DNA of 33,402 bases from Arthrobacter sp. Y81. Its GTDB lineage: Bacteria; Actinomycetota; Actinomycetes; Actinomycetales; Micrococcaceae. The notes under the pieces were generated by a model that made no database searches, was not told where the DNA came from, and worked only from the letters and a program-made list of their open reading frames with translations. The stretch spans positions 1 through 33,402 of the forward strand of contig NZ_PJIL01000030.1 in the NCBI RefSeq assembly GCF_002929335.1, read 5' to 3'. The stretch's first letter is position 1. The number at the start of each line of letters is the position of its first letter. This document shows positions 1-7,431 of this stretch, piece by piece. The position numbers and the translations under genes are program-made.

Positions 1-81
1 CAAGCCCCACTCCACTCGGAGGTCTTCTTTTTGTCACCTAACCACGCCGCACGTTCCTAACGTCCGTGGACAATACAACTA

Positions 82-103
82 GGCCTGCGCCCCGCCGCAG
101 GCC
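82..103 (-). terminator. Hairpin downstream of the YceI gene
   Basis: A perfect 8-bp stem (GGCCTGCG at 82-89 with CGCAGGCC at 96-103, 6-nt loop) lies 15 nt beyond the YceI stop. On the minus strand it is followed by TAGTTG rather than a long U run, so it is a plausible but weak intrinsic terminator. I see nothing else I can support in positions 1-81. Confidence 0.5.
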
Positions 104-118
104 ACTTCCTCGCGGACC

Positions 119-664
119 CTAGTCCTTTTTGACCAGGGCTGCCTCCACGTTGATCTTGACCTTGTCGCTGACCAGCAACCCGCCGGCTTCGAGGGCGGCG
201 TTCCACGTCAGTCCGAACTCCTTGCGGCTGATTTCGGCCTCGGCGCTGAATCCTGCCCGGGTGGCGCCAAACGGATCAACAGCCACGCCGCTGAACTCCA
301 CTTCGAGTTCCACGGGCTTGGAGACGCCGCGGATGGTGAGGTCGCCGGTGACGGTGTAGTCCTCGCCGTCGCCTTCGATGCCCGTGGCCCGGAACGTCAT
401 CTCCGGGTAGTTTTCGACGTCGAAGAAGTCCGCCCCGCGCACATGGGCATCGCGGTTCGCGTCGCCGGAGTCGAAGCTTGCCGTTTTCACCGTGGCGTGA
501 AGGCTGGAGGCCGCCAATGACTGGCCCACGTGCGCGTCCGCCGAGGCGTCGGTGAACCGGCCGCGGACTTTGCTGATGCCGGCATGGCGGACCGAGAACC
601 CGATTTCACTGTGGGACATGTCGAGGGTCCAGATGCCGGGGGTAATGCCTTGGGGAAGAGTCAC
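119..664 (-). CDS. YceI family protein
   Basis: This is a 181-residue protein of the YceI family, lipocalin-like beta-barrels that bind long isoprenoid or amphiphilic ligands. Family hallmarks are visible: an opening W-x-L-D-x-x-H-S-E-I-G-F-x-V-R-H segment near residues 12-27, the central D-A-N-R-D-A-H-V-R-G-A-D-F-F-D-V motif near 68-83, and Y-P-E-M-T-F just after. There is no signal peptide, so this copy is probably cytoplasmic, as is common for actinobacterial members. The start is GTG at 664, preceded by AAGGAG with an 8-nt spacer. The gene stands alone, followed by a hairpin, and nothing nearby suggests an isoprenoid operon. The family call is firm; the physiological ligand cannot be told from sequence. 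Confidence 0.93.
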   Translation of the reverse strand: MTLPQGITPGIWTLDMSHSEIGFSVRHAGISKVRGRFTDASADAHVGQSLAASSLHATVKTASFDSGDANRDAHVRGADFFDVENYPEMTFRATGIEGDGEDYTVTGDLTIRGVSKPVELEVEFSGVAVDPFGATRAGFSAEAEISRKEFGLTWNAALEAGGLLVSDKVKINVEAALVKKD

Positions 665-787
665 AATGGGTCTCCTTCGACTGGGTTGGCGGGCTTGGGA
701 CCGCCGGTTCTTCGGGGTGCTCCCCCAGCTGAATGCTAGCGAACAGACATAGCCACGGCTAGCCTCCTGTGAAACCGCCTAAGCCGC

Positions 788-1852
788 CTAACTCCCGGTC
801 TTCGCGCCGTGCGCGGCGGCCGCGGACCACTTGGGCTGCCAGCCGATGGCGGGCGCTATATGGCGGGCAATGTTGCCCAGGAGCTTGGCGTTGAAGTCCA
901 CGCCGAGCTGGTTGGGGACCGTGAGCAGGAGTGTGTCGGCGGCCTGCACCGCGGCGTCCGCCGCCAGCTCCTCGGCGATCGCTTCCGGCTCACCCACGTA
1001 GCTCTTCCCGAACCTCGCCACGAGTCCGTCGATGACGCCCACCTGGTCACGCCTTTCCCGCAGGGCGCTGAGCCCGAAGTACCGGCGGTCCTCGTCGTCC
1101 ACGATCGGCAGCACGCTGCGGCTGACCGATACCCGGGGCGTGTGCTGATGGCCTGCCTCGGCCCAGGCGCTGCGGAACATGCTGATCTGCTCCGCCTGGA
1201 GCTGGTCGAACGGCACACCGGTGTCTTCGGTCAGGAGGGTGGAGCTCATCAGGTTCATCCCCTGTTCAGCTGTCCACACTGCGGTGGCGCGGGAGCCGGC
1301 GCCCCACCAGACCCGGCGGGCAAGATCCGGCGAGTTAGGCTGGACCGGCAATTTGCCCGTGCCTCCGCCGAAACGGGAATCGCCCTCGGCCACGCCGGCG
1401 CCGGTAATGGCGTGCCGGAACACTGCGGCGTGCCGGCGGGCCATGTCCGCAGGGGTTTCGCCTTCGGCCGGGACGTGGCCAAACACGGCGGCGCCGTCCC
1501 TGGCAGGTTCCGGCGAACCGCGGCTGATTCCCAGCTGCAGCCTGCCGCCGCTGATCAGGTCGGTGGCGGATGCTTCCTCCGCCATGTACAGGGGGTTTTC
1601 GTACCGCATGTCGATCACGCCCGTGCCCATTTCGATCCTGCTGGTGCGGGCGGCGATCGCGGCCAGCAACGGGAACGGCGAGGCCTGCTGCCGGGCGAAG
1701 TGATGCACGCGGAAGAAAGCGCCGTCGATCCCCAGCTCCTCGGCGGCCACGGCCAGCTCGATGCCCTGCAGCAGGGCATCCCGGGCGGTCTGCGTCCGGG
1801 ACCCCTCAACGTTGCCCCAGTGGCCGAAGGAAAGAAATCCGATGCGCTTCAT
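788..1852 (-). CDS. LLM-class (luciferase-like) flavin-dependent oxidoreductase
   Basis: This is a 354-residue TIM-barrel oxidoreductase of the bacterial-luciferase-like superfamily, which uses FMNH2 or F420. Typical landmarks are G-I-D-G-A-F-F-R-V-H-H-F-A near the N terminus, the T-S-R-I-E-M-G-T-G-V strand, and L-Q-L-G-I-S-R-G-S-P for cofactor phosphate binding. The reading frame stays open upstream to 1918, but I choose ATG 1852 because the family begins at M-K-R-I-G-F-L-S-F-G. No convincing SD precedes this ATG, so the start is less certain than most here. It lies 81 bp downstream of trpF on the same strand and could share its transcript. Substrate and choice of FMN or F420 cannot be decided from sequence. 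Confidence 0.85.
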   Translation of the reverse strand: MKRIGFLSFGHWGNVEGSRTQTARDALLQGIELAVAAEELGIDGAFFRVHHFARQQASPFPLLAAIAARTSRIEMGTGVIDMRYENPLYMAEEASATDLISGGRLQLGISRGSPEPARDGAAVFGHVPAEGETPADMARRHAAVFRHAITGAGVAEGDSRFGGGTGKLPVQPNSPDLARRVWWGAGSRATAVWTAEQGMNLMSSTLLTEDTGVPFDQLQAEQISMFRSAWAEAGHQHTPRVSVSRSVLPIVDDEDRRYFGLSALRERRDQVGVIDGLVARFGKSYVGEPEAIAEELAADAAVQAADTLLLTVPNQLGVDFNAKLLGNIARHIAPAIGWQPKWSAAAAHGAKTGS

Positions 1853-1933
1853 GACTGCGGCAACAAGAATCCGGCAGTCTTCATTCCGGCCGGCGCTGGG
1901 CATCCCGGCCGTCCGCAAACGGCAGTGGCCGAG

Positions 1934-2530
1934 CTAGGCCTTCGCTGCCAGGACGAAGGCCCTGATCTTCGCCAGGTCCTTCACTCCGCGGGAACTTTCG
2001 ACGCCGGAGGAGACATCCACTCCCCAGGCACCGGCTTCCTTCGCGGCCATTGTGACGTTGACGGGGTCAAGGCCGCCGGCCAGCAGCCAGTTCCGCCCGC
2101 CCAGCCCCTTGGCCTGCACCGAACCGTAGTCCCAGGCCTCGCCGGAACCGGGCACGGCGGCGTCAATCAGCAGGACGTCCTCGCCCCAGCTGCCAAACGC
2201 TTCCGGGGAGGCACCCATGGTGACTGCCCTGATGACTTTCATGCCGGCGTCGTGCGCTGTTTTGACATCCTCCGGGGTGCGGTCGCCATGGAGCTGGATC
2301 CACTCCAGGCCCGCCTCGCGGGCGACGGCGACGGCGTCTGCCACCGGCTCGTGGCGGAACACGCCCACTGCCGGCGTGCCGGCCGGAACGTGGGCAAGGA
2401 GCTCCCGGGCCCGGGCAGGCGTGACCTCCCGCGGGCTTTTGGTCAGGACGAATCCGACGGCGTCCGCACCGGCTCCTGCCGCTTCCAGGACAGACTCCGG
2501 CGTACTCAGGCCACACACCTTGACGAACAT
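1934..2530 (-). CDS. trpF: Phosphoribosylanthranilate isomerase (TrpF)
   Basis: This 198-residue cytoplasmic enzyme converts N-(5'-phosphoribosyl)-anthranilate to CdRP, the third step of tryptophan synthesis. The opening M-F-V-K-V-C-G-L carries the catalytic Cys. Other TrpF landmarks are G-F-V-L-T-K-S-P-R, W-I-Q-L-H-G-D, L-L-I-D-A with the catalytic Asp followed by a G-S-G-E phosphate loop, L-L-A-G-G-L, and G-V-D-V-S-S-G-V-E-S at the second phosphate site. Length matches the single-domain family. A strong SD (AGGAGG, 8-nt spacer) supports ATG 2530. No other trp gene is visible beside it. A separate trpF is notable because many Actinobacteria rely on the bifunctional isomerase PriA. Confidence 0.95.
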   Translation of the reverse strand: MFVKVCGLSTPESVLEAAGAGADAVGFVLTKSPREVTPARARELLAHVPAGTPAVGVFRHEPVADAVAVAREAGLEWIQLHGDRTPEDVKTAHDAGMKVIRAVTMGASPEAFGSWGEDVLLIDAAVPGSGEAWDYGSVQAKGLGGRNWLLAGGLDPVNVTMAAKEAGAWGVDVSSGVESSRGVKDLAKIRAFVLAAKA

Positions 2531-2657
2531 CTCTGGCTCCTCCTGCGAATTTCTCCTCCACCTGACGTTAGCAAGCCCGCCCGGCCCGCGCCGAGGTTAC
2601 GCCAGGCGAGCTTCCCGGTGGTCGTGTCCATGTGGGCGTGGCCTGCCGTCCGGCCGA

Positions 2658-2663
2658 TAGGCT
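2658..2663 (+). promoter_or_regulatory. -10 element of an apparently leaderless gene (HutD)
   Basis: TAGGCT ends 6 nt before the ATG of the HutD gene and there is no SD, which would place the transcription start at or within a base of the start codon. The same arrangement and almost the same bases (TAGGCTGG) precede the kinase gene at 8155. No clear -35 is seen. Confidence 0.5.
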
Positions 2664-2669
2664 GGGCGC

Positions 2670-3311
2670 ATGGAGATCATCCGCTATGCCGAACTCAGAG
2701 CCGAACCGTGGCGCAACAGCGGCGGGGTAACCCGCGAACTCGCCAGCCATCCGAAGGCGGCTTCCGCCCAGGACGGCGCCTGGGACTGGCGCGTCAGCAT
2801 CGCCGAGGTGTCCAAGGCCGGTGCATTCTCCGCCTTTCCCGGCATGGACCGCGTCCTGACCGTGATCGAGGGCGAACTCCTGCTCCTGACCGTGGACGGC
2901 GCCGAACACCCGCTGGAGAAGTACCGGCCGTTCCGGTTCTCCGGCGAGGCCGACACAGCCAGTGCACTGCCCACAGGCGACATCCGCGACCTCAATGTGA
3001 TCACCCGGAACGGTGCGTTCAAGGGGTACACGTCCATCATCGAACTCTCCAAGAAGCGCGCCCACCCGGTCTTCGAAGGTCAGCTGGGCATCCTGCTGCA
3101 GGGCCAGGCCACGGTCAGCCCGAGTACCGCCGGTGCCGAGTCCGGAGCCTCCGGCGAAGGCGAAGGCGAAGCGCCCGCAGCAGCCCCGGGCTCCGCAGAG
3201 CCGGAGACGCTGGGTCGCTACGACGCCGTCGTCGGCTCCGACGACCGGACACCAGAGATCCTGGGCCGGGGTTTCCTGGCCGTAGTGTCGATCGACCGGG
3301 TTACCGGCTAG
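2670..3311 (+). CDS. HutD/Ves family cupin-like protein
   Basis: This is a 213-residue protein of the HutD/Ves family, bicupin-like proteins often found with histidine-utilisation genes but of uncertain biochemical role. Family signatures are P-W-R-N-S-G-G-V-T-R-E near residues 13-23, W-D-W-R-V-S-I-A-E-V, F-S-x-F-P-G-M-D-R, and L-N-V-I-T-R near 108-113. An Ala/Glu/Gly-rich low-complexity insert covers roughly residues 147-178, before the final strand. No hut catabolic genes are visible nearby, so this is an orphan copy. The start is ATG 2670, with no SD but a -10-like hexamer 6 nt upstream, suggesting leaderless translation. Its end runs into the converging debranching-enzyme gene. Confidence 0.85.
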   Translation: MEIIRYAELRAEPWRNSGGVTRELASHPKAASAQDGAWDWRVSIAEVSKAGAFSAFPGMDRVLTVIEGELLLLTVDGAEHPLEKYRPFRFSGEADTASALPTGDIRDLNVITRNGAFKGYTSIIELSKKRAHPVFEGQLGILLQGQATVSPSTAGAESGASGEGEGEAPAAAPGSAEPETLGRYDAVVGSDDRTPEILGRGFLAVVSIDRVTG

Positions 3312-3349
3312 CAGCCGCGTTACCGACCGGCAGCCGCGTTACCGACCGG
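3312..3349. repeat. Tandem 19-bp direct repeat between converging genes
   Basis: The 19-mer CAGCCGCGTTACCGACCGG occurs twice back to back, at 3312-3330 and 3331-3349. It begins straight after the HutD stop, and the second copy contains the stop codon of the debranching gene (3339-3341). This looks like a small replication-slippage duplication that reaches the gene's last codons. Confidence 0.9.
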
Positions 3350-5306
3350 CGCTGGTGCCGGAGGACTGCAGGAGCTTCTCCTGTTCAGGCCCCACGGGTG
3401 TAAGTGCTGCGGCGATCACCACAGAGCTGGCCGAAGCCCAGGCCTGCGGACGGCAGCTCGCGGGAAACGGCACCGGTGTGCGCATGGTGTCCGAGCCGTG
3501 GCCCCCGAAGAGTTCGGGCAGCCGCCAGTCGTTGGCCTCGGCCACCTGCAGCAGCCCGGCCGCGAGCTGCGCCGCTTCATCCGCGAAGCCGTCGGCCAGC
3601 ATGCCGCTGATGATCAGGGCCGTGTCATGGCTCCAGACCGCGCCTGCGTGGTAGCGCGTGGGCCAGTAGCCGCCGTTCGTGGTGGACAGCGTCCGCACTC
3701 CGTAGCCGGAGAACAAGGTGGGGTCCATGACGCGGCGCACCACGGTGAGCTGCTCTTCCTCGTTCAGGATCCCGGTGCCGAGCAGGTGCCCCATGTTGGA
3801 GGTCACACCGTCCACCGGGCGCTTGTCAGCGTCCAGGGCGAGCGCAGGGTACGCACCGAGCTCGTCCTCGCACCAGAACTGCGCGCGGAAGCGTTCGGCC
3901 ATGCCGGCTGCATAGTCGCGCCATTCCGCGGCTCCCGGACGTGCGAAAGCCTCAAGGATTTCCGCGCCCACCATGGCGGCCTCGTAGGCGTAGGCCTGGA
4001 CCTCGGCCAGCGCGATGGGCCCCTTCGCGAGCGAGCCGTCGTGCCAGCGGATGGCGTCGCCGGAGTCTTTCCAGCCCTGGTTCACCAGGCCGGTCCCGGA
4101 CTCGTCCAGGTATTCCAGGAAGCCGTCACCATCCAGGTCGCCGTGGTCGCGGAGCCATTCGAGGGCGTCCAGCAGGTTGGGCAGGAGCTCTTCCACCTCG
4201 GCGTCCGGCAGACCGGCCTTCCAGGCATCGTGCAGGAGGCAGATCCACAGCGGCGTGGCGTCAATGGTGCCGTAGTACACGGGCGGGAGTCGCAGTGCCT
4301 GGCCGCTCTCGGCCATGGTCAGGACGGTCCGCCGGACCTCGTGCAGGATCTTCCCGGGCTGGACGGCCGTGGTGTGGTCCGTCTCGGTGCCCTGCCGGCC
4401 CGCGAGGGCACGGAGTGTTCCGCCCGCAATGGCGGTGTTGATGGGCAGCAGCATGCGGGCCGCAATGATCGAATCGCGGCCGAACATGGTGAAGAACCAC
4501 GGCGCCCCGGCTGCCAGGAACGTGTCATGCGGATGCGAATAGTGCGCCAGGCGCAGGCTGTTGAGATCGCTGACGGACCGCTCCAGGAGCCGGTCCAGCC
4601 GAGGATCGTCCGACGCCGGAGCAACAATGGGCCCCCCGTCCGCTGCGAGCATCGGTGAATCCGCATCGGTCAGGTCCACGGCCCAGCCCAGCTGGACGGG
4701 CACTCCCGGCTTCACTTCCACAGCCCAGTCGATGGTCACCTTGCTGGCACGCGTGCTGACGGTTCCGTTGTCCGCGGTCAGGGTCAGCGTGGTGTCCGTG
4801 TCCCGCCACGACCACGTGGGCGCCTGCAGTTCCACCGGGGCATGGCCGCGCCCGCCCTGCTTGACCTGCTCCATGGTGGTGTTGTCCGCGCCGAGGGTCA
4901 GCCGGACGTTTAATGTCACCGGCTGCAGCATGGCCGATTCGAGGCGTAGCGTCTCCGCCACCGTCCCGGAGCAGCCGGTGAGCGTCTCGGTGGTGTCGCC
5001 CGCGCGGAGACGGCTGGACGCGGCCGTGCGCGTACGCACCAAGGAGAGCAGGGGGTCGGCCACCTCGGCGTCAGCGCGCACAAAGTAGATGTAGTCGGTT
5101 TCCGTGGAGGAACGCAGCTGCGTTGACACCCATTCCGGCTCCCGCCCGTCCACGGTGAGGACCGCGGTGTGGATCACCCGGTCATCGCCGCAGTAGATCC
5201 CCTGCGCCCCGGCATGCCGGATCTGCCCGTGCGCGTCGGACCACGCCTGGATCGGGGCGCTGAAGACGCCGGAGAGATTGTGCAGGTATGGCTGTTCAGA
5301 GGCCAA
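3339..5306 (-). CDS. Glycogen-debranching-type glycosidase (amylo-alpha-1,6-glucosidase-like)
   Basis: This is a 655-residue protein with a glycogen-debranching N-terminal beta domain (about residues 10-200) followed by an (alpha/alpha)6-barrel glycosidase domain (about 230-620). Landmarks include H-D-x-F-L-A-A-G-A-P-W-F-x-T-M-F-G-R-D-S, D-A-T-P-L-W, N-Q-G-W-K-D-S-G-D-A and Y-H-x-G-A-V-W-S-H-D-T. I infer hydrolysis of alpha-glucan or oligosaccharide; exact substrate is unknown. No signal peptide is visible. The frame stays open to 5399, but I choose TTG 5306 because AGGAG lies 10 nt upstream and the family begins at about Q-P-Y-L-H-N-L. It is divergent from a LacI regulator with a palindromic operator between them, so it is probably repressed by that regulator. 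Confidence 0.88.
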   Translation of the reverse strand: MASEQPYLHNLSGVFSAPIQAWSDAHGQIRHAGAQGIYCGDDRVIHTAVLTVDGREPEWVSTQLRSSTETDYIYFVRADAEVADPLLSLVRTRTAASSRLRAGDTTETLTGCSGTVAETLRLESAMLQPVTLNVRLTLGADNTTMEQVKQGGRGHAPVELQAPTWSWRDTDTTLTLTADNGTVSTRASKVTIDWAVEVKPGVPVQLGWAVDLTDADSPMLAADGGPIVAPASDDPRLDRLLERSVSDLNSLRLAHYSHPHDTFLAAGAPWFFTMFGRDSIIAARMLLPINTAIAGGTLRALAGRQGTETDHTTAVQPGKILHEVRRTVLTMAESGQALRLPPVYYGTIDATPLWICLLHDAWKAGLPDAEVEELLPNLLDALEWLRDHGDLDGDGFLEYLDESGTGLVNQGWKDSGDAIRWHDGSLAKGPIALAEVQAYAYEAAMVGAEILEAFARPGAAEWRDYAAGMAERFRAQFWCEDELGAYPALALDADKRPVDGVTSNMGHLLGTGILNEEEQLTVVRRVMDPTLFSGYGVRTLSTTNGGYWPTRYHAGAVWSHDTALIISGMLADGFADEAAQLAAGLLQVAEANDWRLPELFGGHGSDTMRTPVPFPASCRPQAWASASSVVIAAALTPVGPEQEKLLQSSGTSAGR

Positions 5307-5383
5307 GGATAAACAACTCCTGGTGATGTTGGATGGGCGGGCAAAGACGGCCGTCCGCATTACCTGCGGGCACCTGGGCCCCC

Positions 5384-5403
5384 AAATTTGATCGATCAAA
5401 TTT
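5384..5403. promoter_or_regulatory. Perfect 20-bp LacI-type operator
   Basis: AAATTTGATCGATCAAATTT is a perfect palindrome centred on CG at 5393/5394, the centre typical of LacI/GalR operators. It sits between the divergent debranching-enzyme and LacI genes. A TTGATC hexamer lies in both arms, so repressor binding could block a -35 on either strand. Confidence 0.8.
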
Positions 5404-5419
5404 TGTGCGCTTAGATCGT

Positions 5420-5439
5420 CTCACACGTTACTGTGTGAG
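5420..5439. promoter_or_regulatory. Inverted repeat upstream of the LacI gene
   Basis: CTCACAC and GTGTGAG form perfect 7-bp arms separated by 6 bp, 17 bp downstream of the main operator and 77 bp before the LacI start. It may be a second regulator site or a hairpin in the lacI leader. Its function is not shown by sequence. Confidence 0.45.
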
Positions 5440-5515
5440 GGAAAGGCCAGCGTGCTGATGCCTTCACGGGATGCCTCCCACGCTGCCCGCCCAATCCGAA
5501 TCCCAAGGAGTCCGC

Positions 5516-6598
5516 TTGCCCCGGCCCACCCTCGCCAGCCTGGCCAGCGAACTTGCCGTGTCGCGGCAGACCATCTCCAACGTGCTGAATGCGCCGCACA
5601 AGGTCAAACCCGCCACCCGGGAGCGCGTCCTGGCCGCCATCGCGGCCGCCGACTACCGGCCCAGTGCGGCCGCCCGCCAGCTGCGCACGCAGCGCTCCAT
5701 GAACTTCGGCATACGGCTCTATCCCGCCACGGACGGCATCAACGGCGCCGTCCTGGACCGCTTCCTGCACGCGCTCACCGAAGCGGCCCAGTCAGCCGGG
5801 TACAGGCTGACGTTGTTTTGCGCAGATTCGGACGAGGACGAAGTCCGCCAGTACGAACAGCTCCTGGACGTCGCCGGGCTGGACGGCTTCATCCTGACCT
5901 CCAGCACCCCTGACGACGCGCGGTCGCGCTGGCTGCAGGAACGCGGCACGCCCTTCGCCGTCTTCGGCCGCCCTTGGGATGCCGACGGACACTCCGCGGC
6001 GGCGGAACACGCCTGGGTGGACGTGGACGGCGCCGCCGGAACGGAAGCTGCCGTGAATATGCTGCTGGCCCAGGGCCACGCCAGGATCGGCTTCCTGGGC
6101 TGGCATACAGGCAACCCGGTGGGCGCTGATCGCCGCCAAGGCTGGGAGCGCGCCATGACGGCTGCCGGATACGGCCGGGACGTGCCCGTCCTCGGCGCCG
6201 AGACGGAAGACACCGTCGCCGGCGGCGCAACCGGAGCGGCCCTGCTGGCATCGAGGGGTGCCACGGCCGTGGTGTGCTCCAGCGACTCGCTGGCCCTGGG
6301 AGCCATGGAGAAGCTCCGTGAGGCACGGCCCGGCGCTTTCCGGCCCGGCCAGCCCGCCGGGCCGGGCGGCCGAGCCGCGATTGTGGGCTTCGACGACACT
6401 CCCGTGGCCGCTGCACTGGGACTCTCCAGTGTCGCCCAGCCGGTGGAGGAGGCGGCGCGGCACATCATCCGCGTGCTGACGCACGAATTGGCGGCCACCC
6501 CCGCGGCGGCGATCGTCCCGCCGGCACGGCAGCTCCTCCTCGCGCCGCGGGTGGTGGAACGGATTCCGCTGCCGCTGGCGGCACCGGGTTCGGACTAA
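5516..6598 (+). CDS. LacI/GalR family transcriptional regulator
   Basis: This is a 360-residue repressor with an N-terminal helix-turn-helix (T-L-A-S-L-A-S-E-L-A-V-S-R-Q-T-I-S-N-V-L-N, about residues 4-24), a hinge with Y-R-P-S-A-A-A-R-Q-L-R, and a periplasmic-binding-protein-like sensor domain. The sensor domain ends with the usual V-G-F-D-D-T-P and V-A-Q-P-V-E-E-A-A segments. An ATG at 5471 is in frame, but AAGGAG lies 5 nt before TTG 5516 and the HTH follows directly, so TTG is preferred. Divergent placement against the debranching enzyme and the palindrome at 5384-5403 argue for control of alpha-glucan use. The inducer is probably a malto-oligosaccharide or related sugar, by inference from the neighbour only. 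Confidence 0.92.
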   Translation: MPRPTLASLASELAVSRQTISNVLNAPHKVKPATRERVLAAIAAADYRPSAAARQLRTQRSMNFGIRLYPATDGINGAVLDRFLHALTEAAQSAGYRLTLFCADSDEDEVRQYEQLLDVAGLDGFILTSSTPDDARSRWLQERGTPFAVFGRPWDADGHSAAAEHAWVDVDGAAGTEAAVNMLLAQGHARIGFLGWHTGNPVGADRRQGWERAMTAAGYGRDVPVLGAETEDTVAGGATGAALLASRGATAVVCSSDSLALGAMEKLREARPGAFRPGQPAGPGGRAAIVGFDDTPVAAALGLSSVAQPVEEAARHIIRVLTHELAATPAAAIVPPARQLLLAPRVVERIPLPLAAPGSD

Positions 6599-6602
6599 GG
6601 CG

Positions 6603-6626
6603 CCGGCCGGGACAGGAACCCGCCGG
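6603..6626 (+). terminator. Hairpin after the LacI gene
   Basis: CCGGCCGGG and CCCGCCGG pair over 8 bp with one bulged C and a 7-nt loop, 4 nt after the LacI stop, followed by GCCTTGATCTTT. It is a reasonable intrinsic terminator with a poor U tract. Confidence 0.45.
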
Positions 6627-6629
6627 GCC

Positions 6630-6658
6630 TTGATCTTTCTACAGCGGTGCCCTAATGT
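6630..6658 (+). promoter_or_regulatory. Promoter for the membrane-protein gene at 6692
   Basis: A -35-like TTGATC (6630-6635) and a -10-like TAATGT (6653-6658) are separated by exactly 17 bp. The predicted transcript starts near 6665, leaving a leader of about 27 nt that holds the GGAG site used by the gene at 6692. It resembles a housekeeping-sigma promoter. Confidence 0.55.
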
Positions 6659-6691
6659 CCCCAGCTACCAGGTGAATCCGTGGAGCCGATC

Positions 6692-7306
6692 ATGCCCGAA
6701 AAAGAGTCCGCACAAGCCTCGCGCGACGCCAGTCCCGCCCTCCATCGGACTGCGCCTCTCGTGCTGATCGGCATAACATGCGGGATTGCCTGGGCTGCTG
6801 GATTCCGTGGCTACATGGTCGAACTCGCCGGCCCGGCATCCATATTCGGCTGGTGGGGGACGTTCGGCGCGATCCTCCTGCCTGGAGCCAGCGTCGGCGG
6901 ACTCCTTGGCTGGGCCGAAGCACTCCGGCGTGCAGGCGGCCGGCGGGGGTGGCGCTGGCTCGCCCTCGCGCCGCTCGCATTCGCCATCGCGCCGCTGCTC
7001 ATGCCCGGCGCGGTTGCAGCACTGCTCACGCAAGGCCTCGGCGGAGGCGCAATCGCCGTTGCCCTGATGGCGATCGGCGGGGGCTACGCTTTGTCCCGTC
7101 GCGGGCCCCTCTGGGCCAGGATCGCCTGCGGCCTCGTCAGCGCAGCCCTCACCGCGGCACTCGCCCTGGCCGGGCCCGGGATCGCCGGCCCCGTGCTCGC
7201 CATCACCGAACCGCGCGGCGCCTGGGTTGCGGTACTGGGAGCGTCGTTCATCGCAGTGCTTGCCCTTGCCTCCTCGATCCCGCACCGGCCCGCAGACAGG
7301 CGGTGA
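6692..7306 (+). CDS. Hypothetical multi-spanning membrane protein
   Basis: This is a 204-residue protein I do not recognise. After about 20 polar residues it is strongly hydrophobic, with five or six likely transmembrane segments, for example P-L-V-L-I-G-I-T-C-G-I-A-W-A-A-G, A-L-A-P-L-A-F-A-I-A-P-L-L and the C-terminal V-L-G-A-S-F-I-A-V-L-A-L-A. Gly/Ala-rich helices, no cysteine cluster and no charged transport motif were noticed. GGAG with a 6-nt spacer supports ATG 6692 over the in-frame GTG at 6680. It has its own promoter and lies 125 bp before the SMR pair, with a small hairpin and a riboswitch between, so it is probably not part of that operon. Confidence 0.7.
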   Translation: MPEKESAQASRDASPALHRTAPLVLIGITCGIAWAAGFRGYMVELAGPASIFGWWGTFGAILLPGASVGGLLGWAEALRRAGGRRGWRWLALAPLAFAIAPLLMPGAVAALLTQGLGGGAIAVALMAIGGGYALSRRGPLWARIACGLVSAALTAALALAGPGIAGPVLAITEPRGAWVAVLGASFIAVLALASSIPHRPADRR

Positions 7307-7311
7307 CCTTA

Positions 7312-7326
7312 GCCACCAATGGTGGC
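7312..7326. repeat. Short perfect inverted repeat after the membrane-protein gene
   Basis: GCCACC-AAT-GGTGGC forms a 6-bp stem with a 3-nt centre, 5 nt after the stop at 7306. There is no U tract, so this could be a weak terminator or a protein-binding site. Confidence 0.3.
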
Positions 7327-7378
7327 CACCCGGCGTCGGGCGTTGCTACGCTGGGATCAAGGTTCCCCTCCGGAACCT

Positions 7379-7419
7379 CCGGACGACGGTTCAGTACCCG
7401 GCACGCGACAAGACTGGCC
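7379..7419 (+). promoter_or_regulatory. Guanidine-III (ykkC-III) riboswitch
   Basis: The 41 nt match my recollection of the guanidine-III aptamer: CCGGACGA (7379-7386), then GUACCCGG (7394-7401), then GACAAGAC (7407-7414) and a 3' GG-C tail. P1 is CCGG (7379-7382) with CCGG (7398-7401). The pseudoknot pairs loop bases 7389-7395 with 7413-7419 (6 of 7 pairs, one of them U-G), and these bases differ from the reference I recall in a compensating way. A perfect GGUUCC/GGAACC hairpin (7361-7377) lies directly 5', and a possible -10 TACGCT is at 7347-7352. The SD (AAAGGA, 7420-7425) abuts the pseudoknot, pointing to translational control that turns on the SMR exporters when guanidine binds. Confidence 0.88.
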
Positions 7420-7431
7420 AAAGGATCTGTC

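Noticed and set aside
735..763. Two GCTAGC palindromes 23 bp apart between YceI and the LLM gene
   Set aside because: Six-base palindromes are common, and no promoter or operator logic supports a call.
809..3403. An 864-codon open frame on the plus strand
   Set aside because: It is antisense to the LLM oxidoreductase and trpF genes and has no recognisable domain. High GC content keeps antisense frames open.
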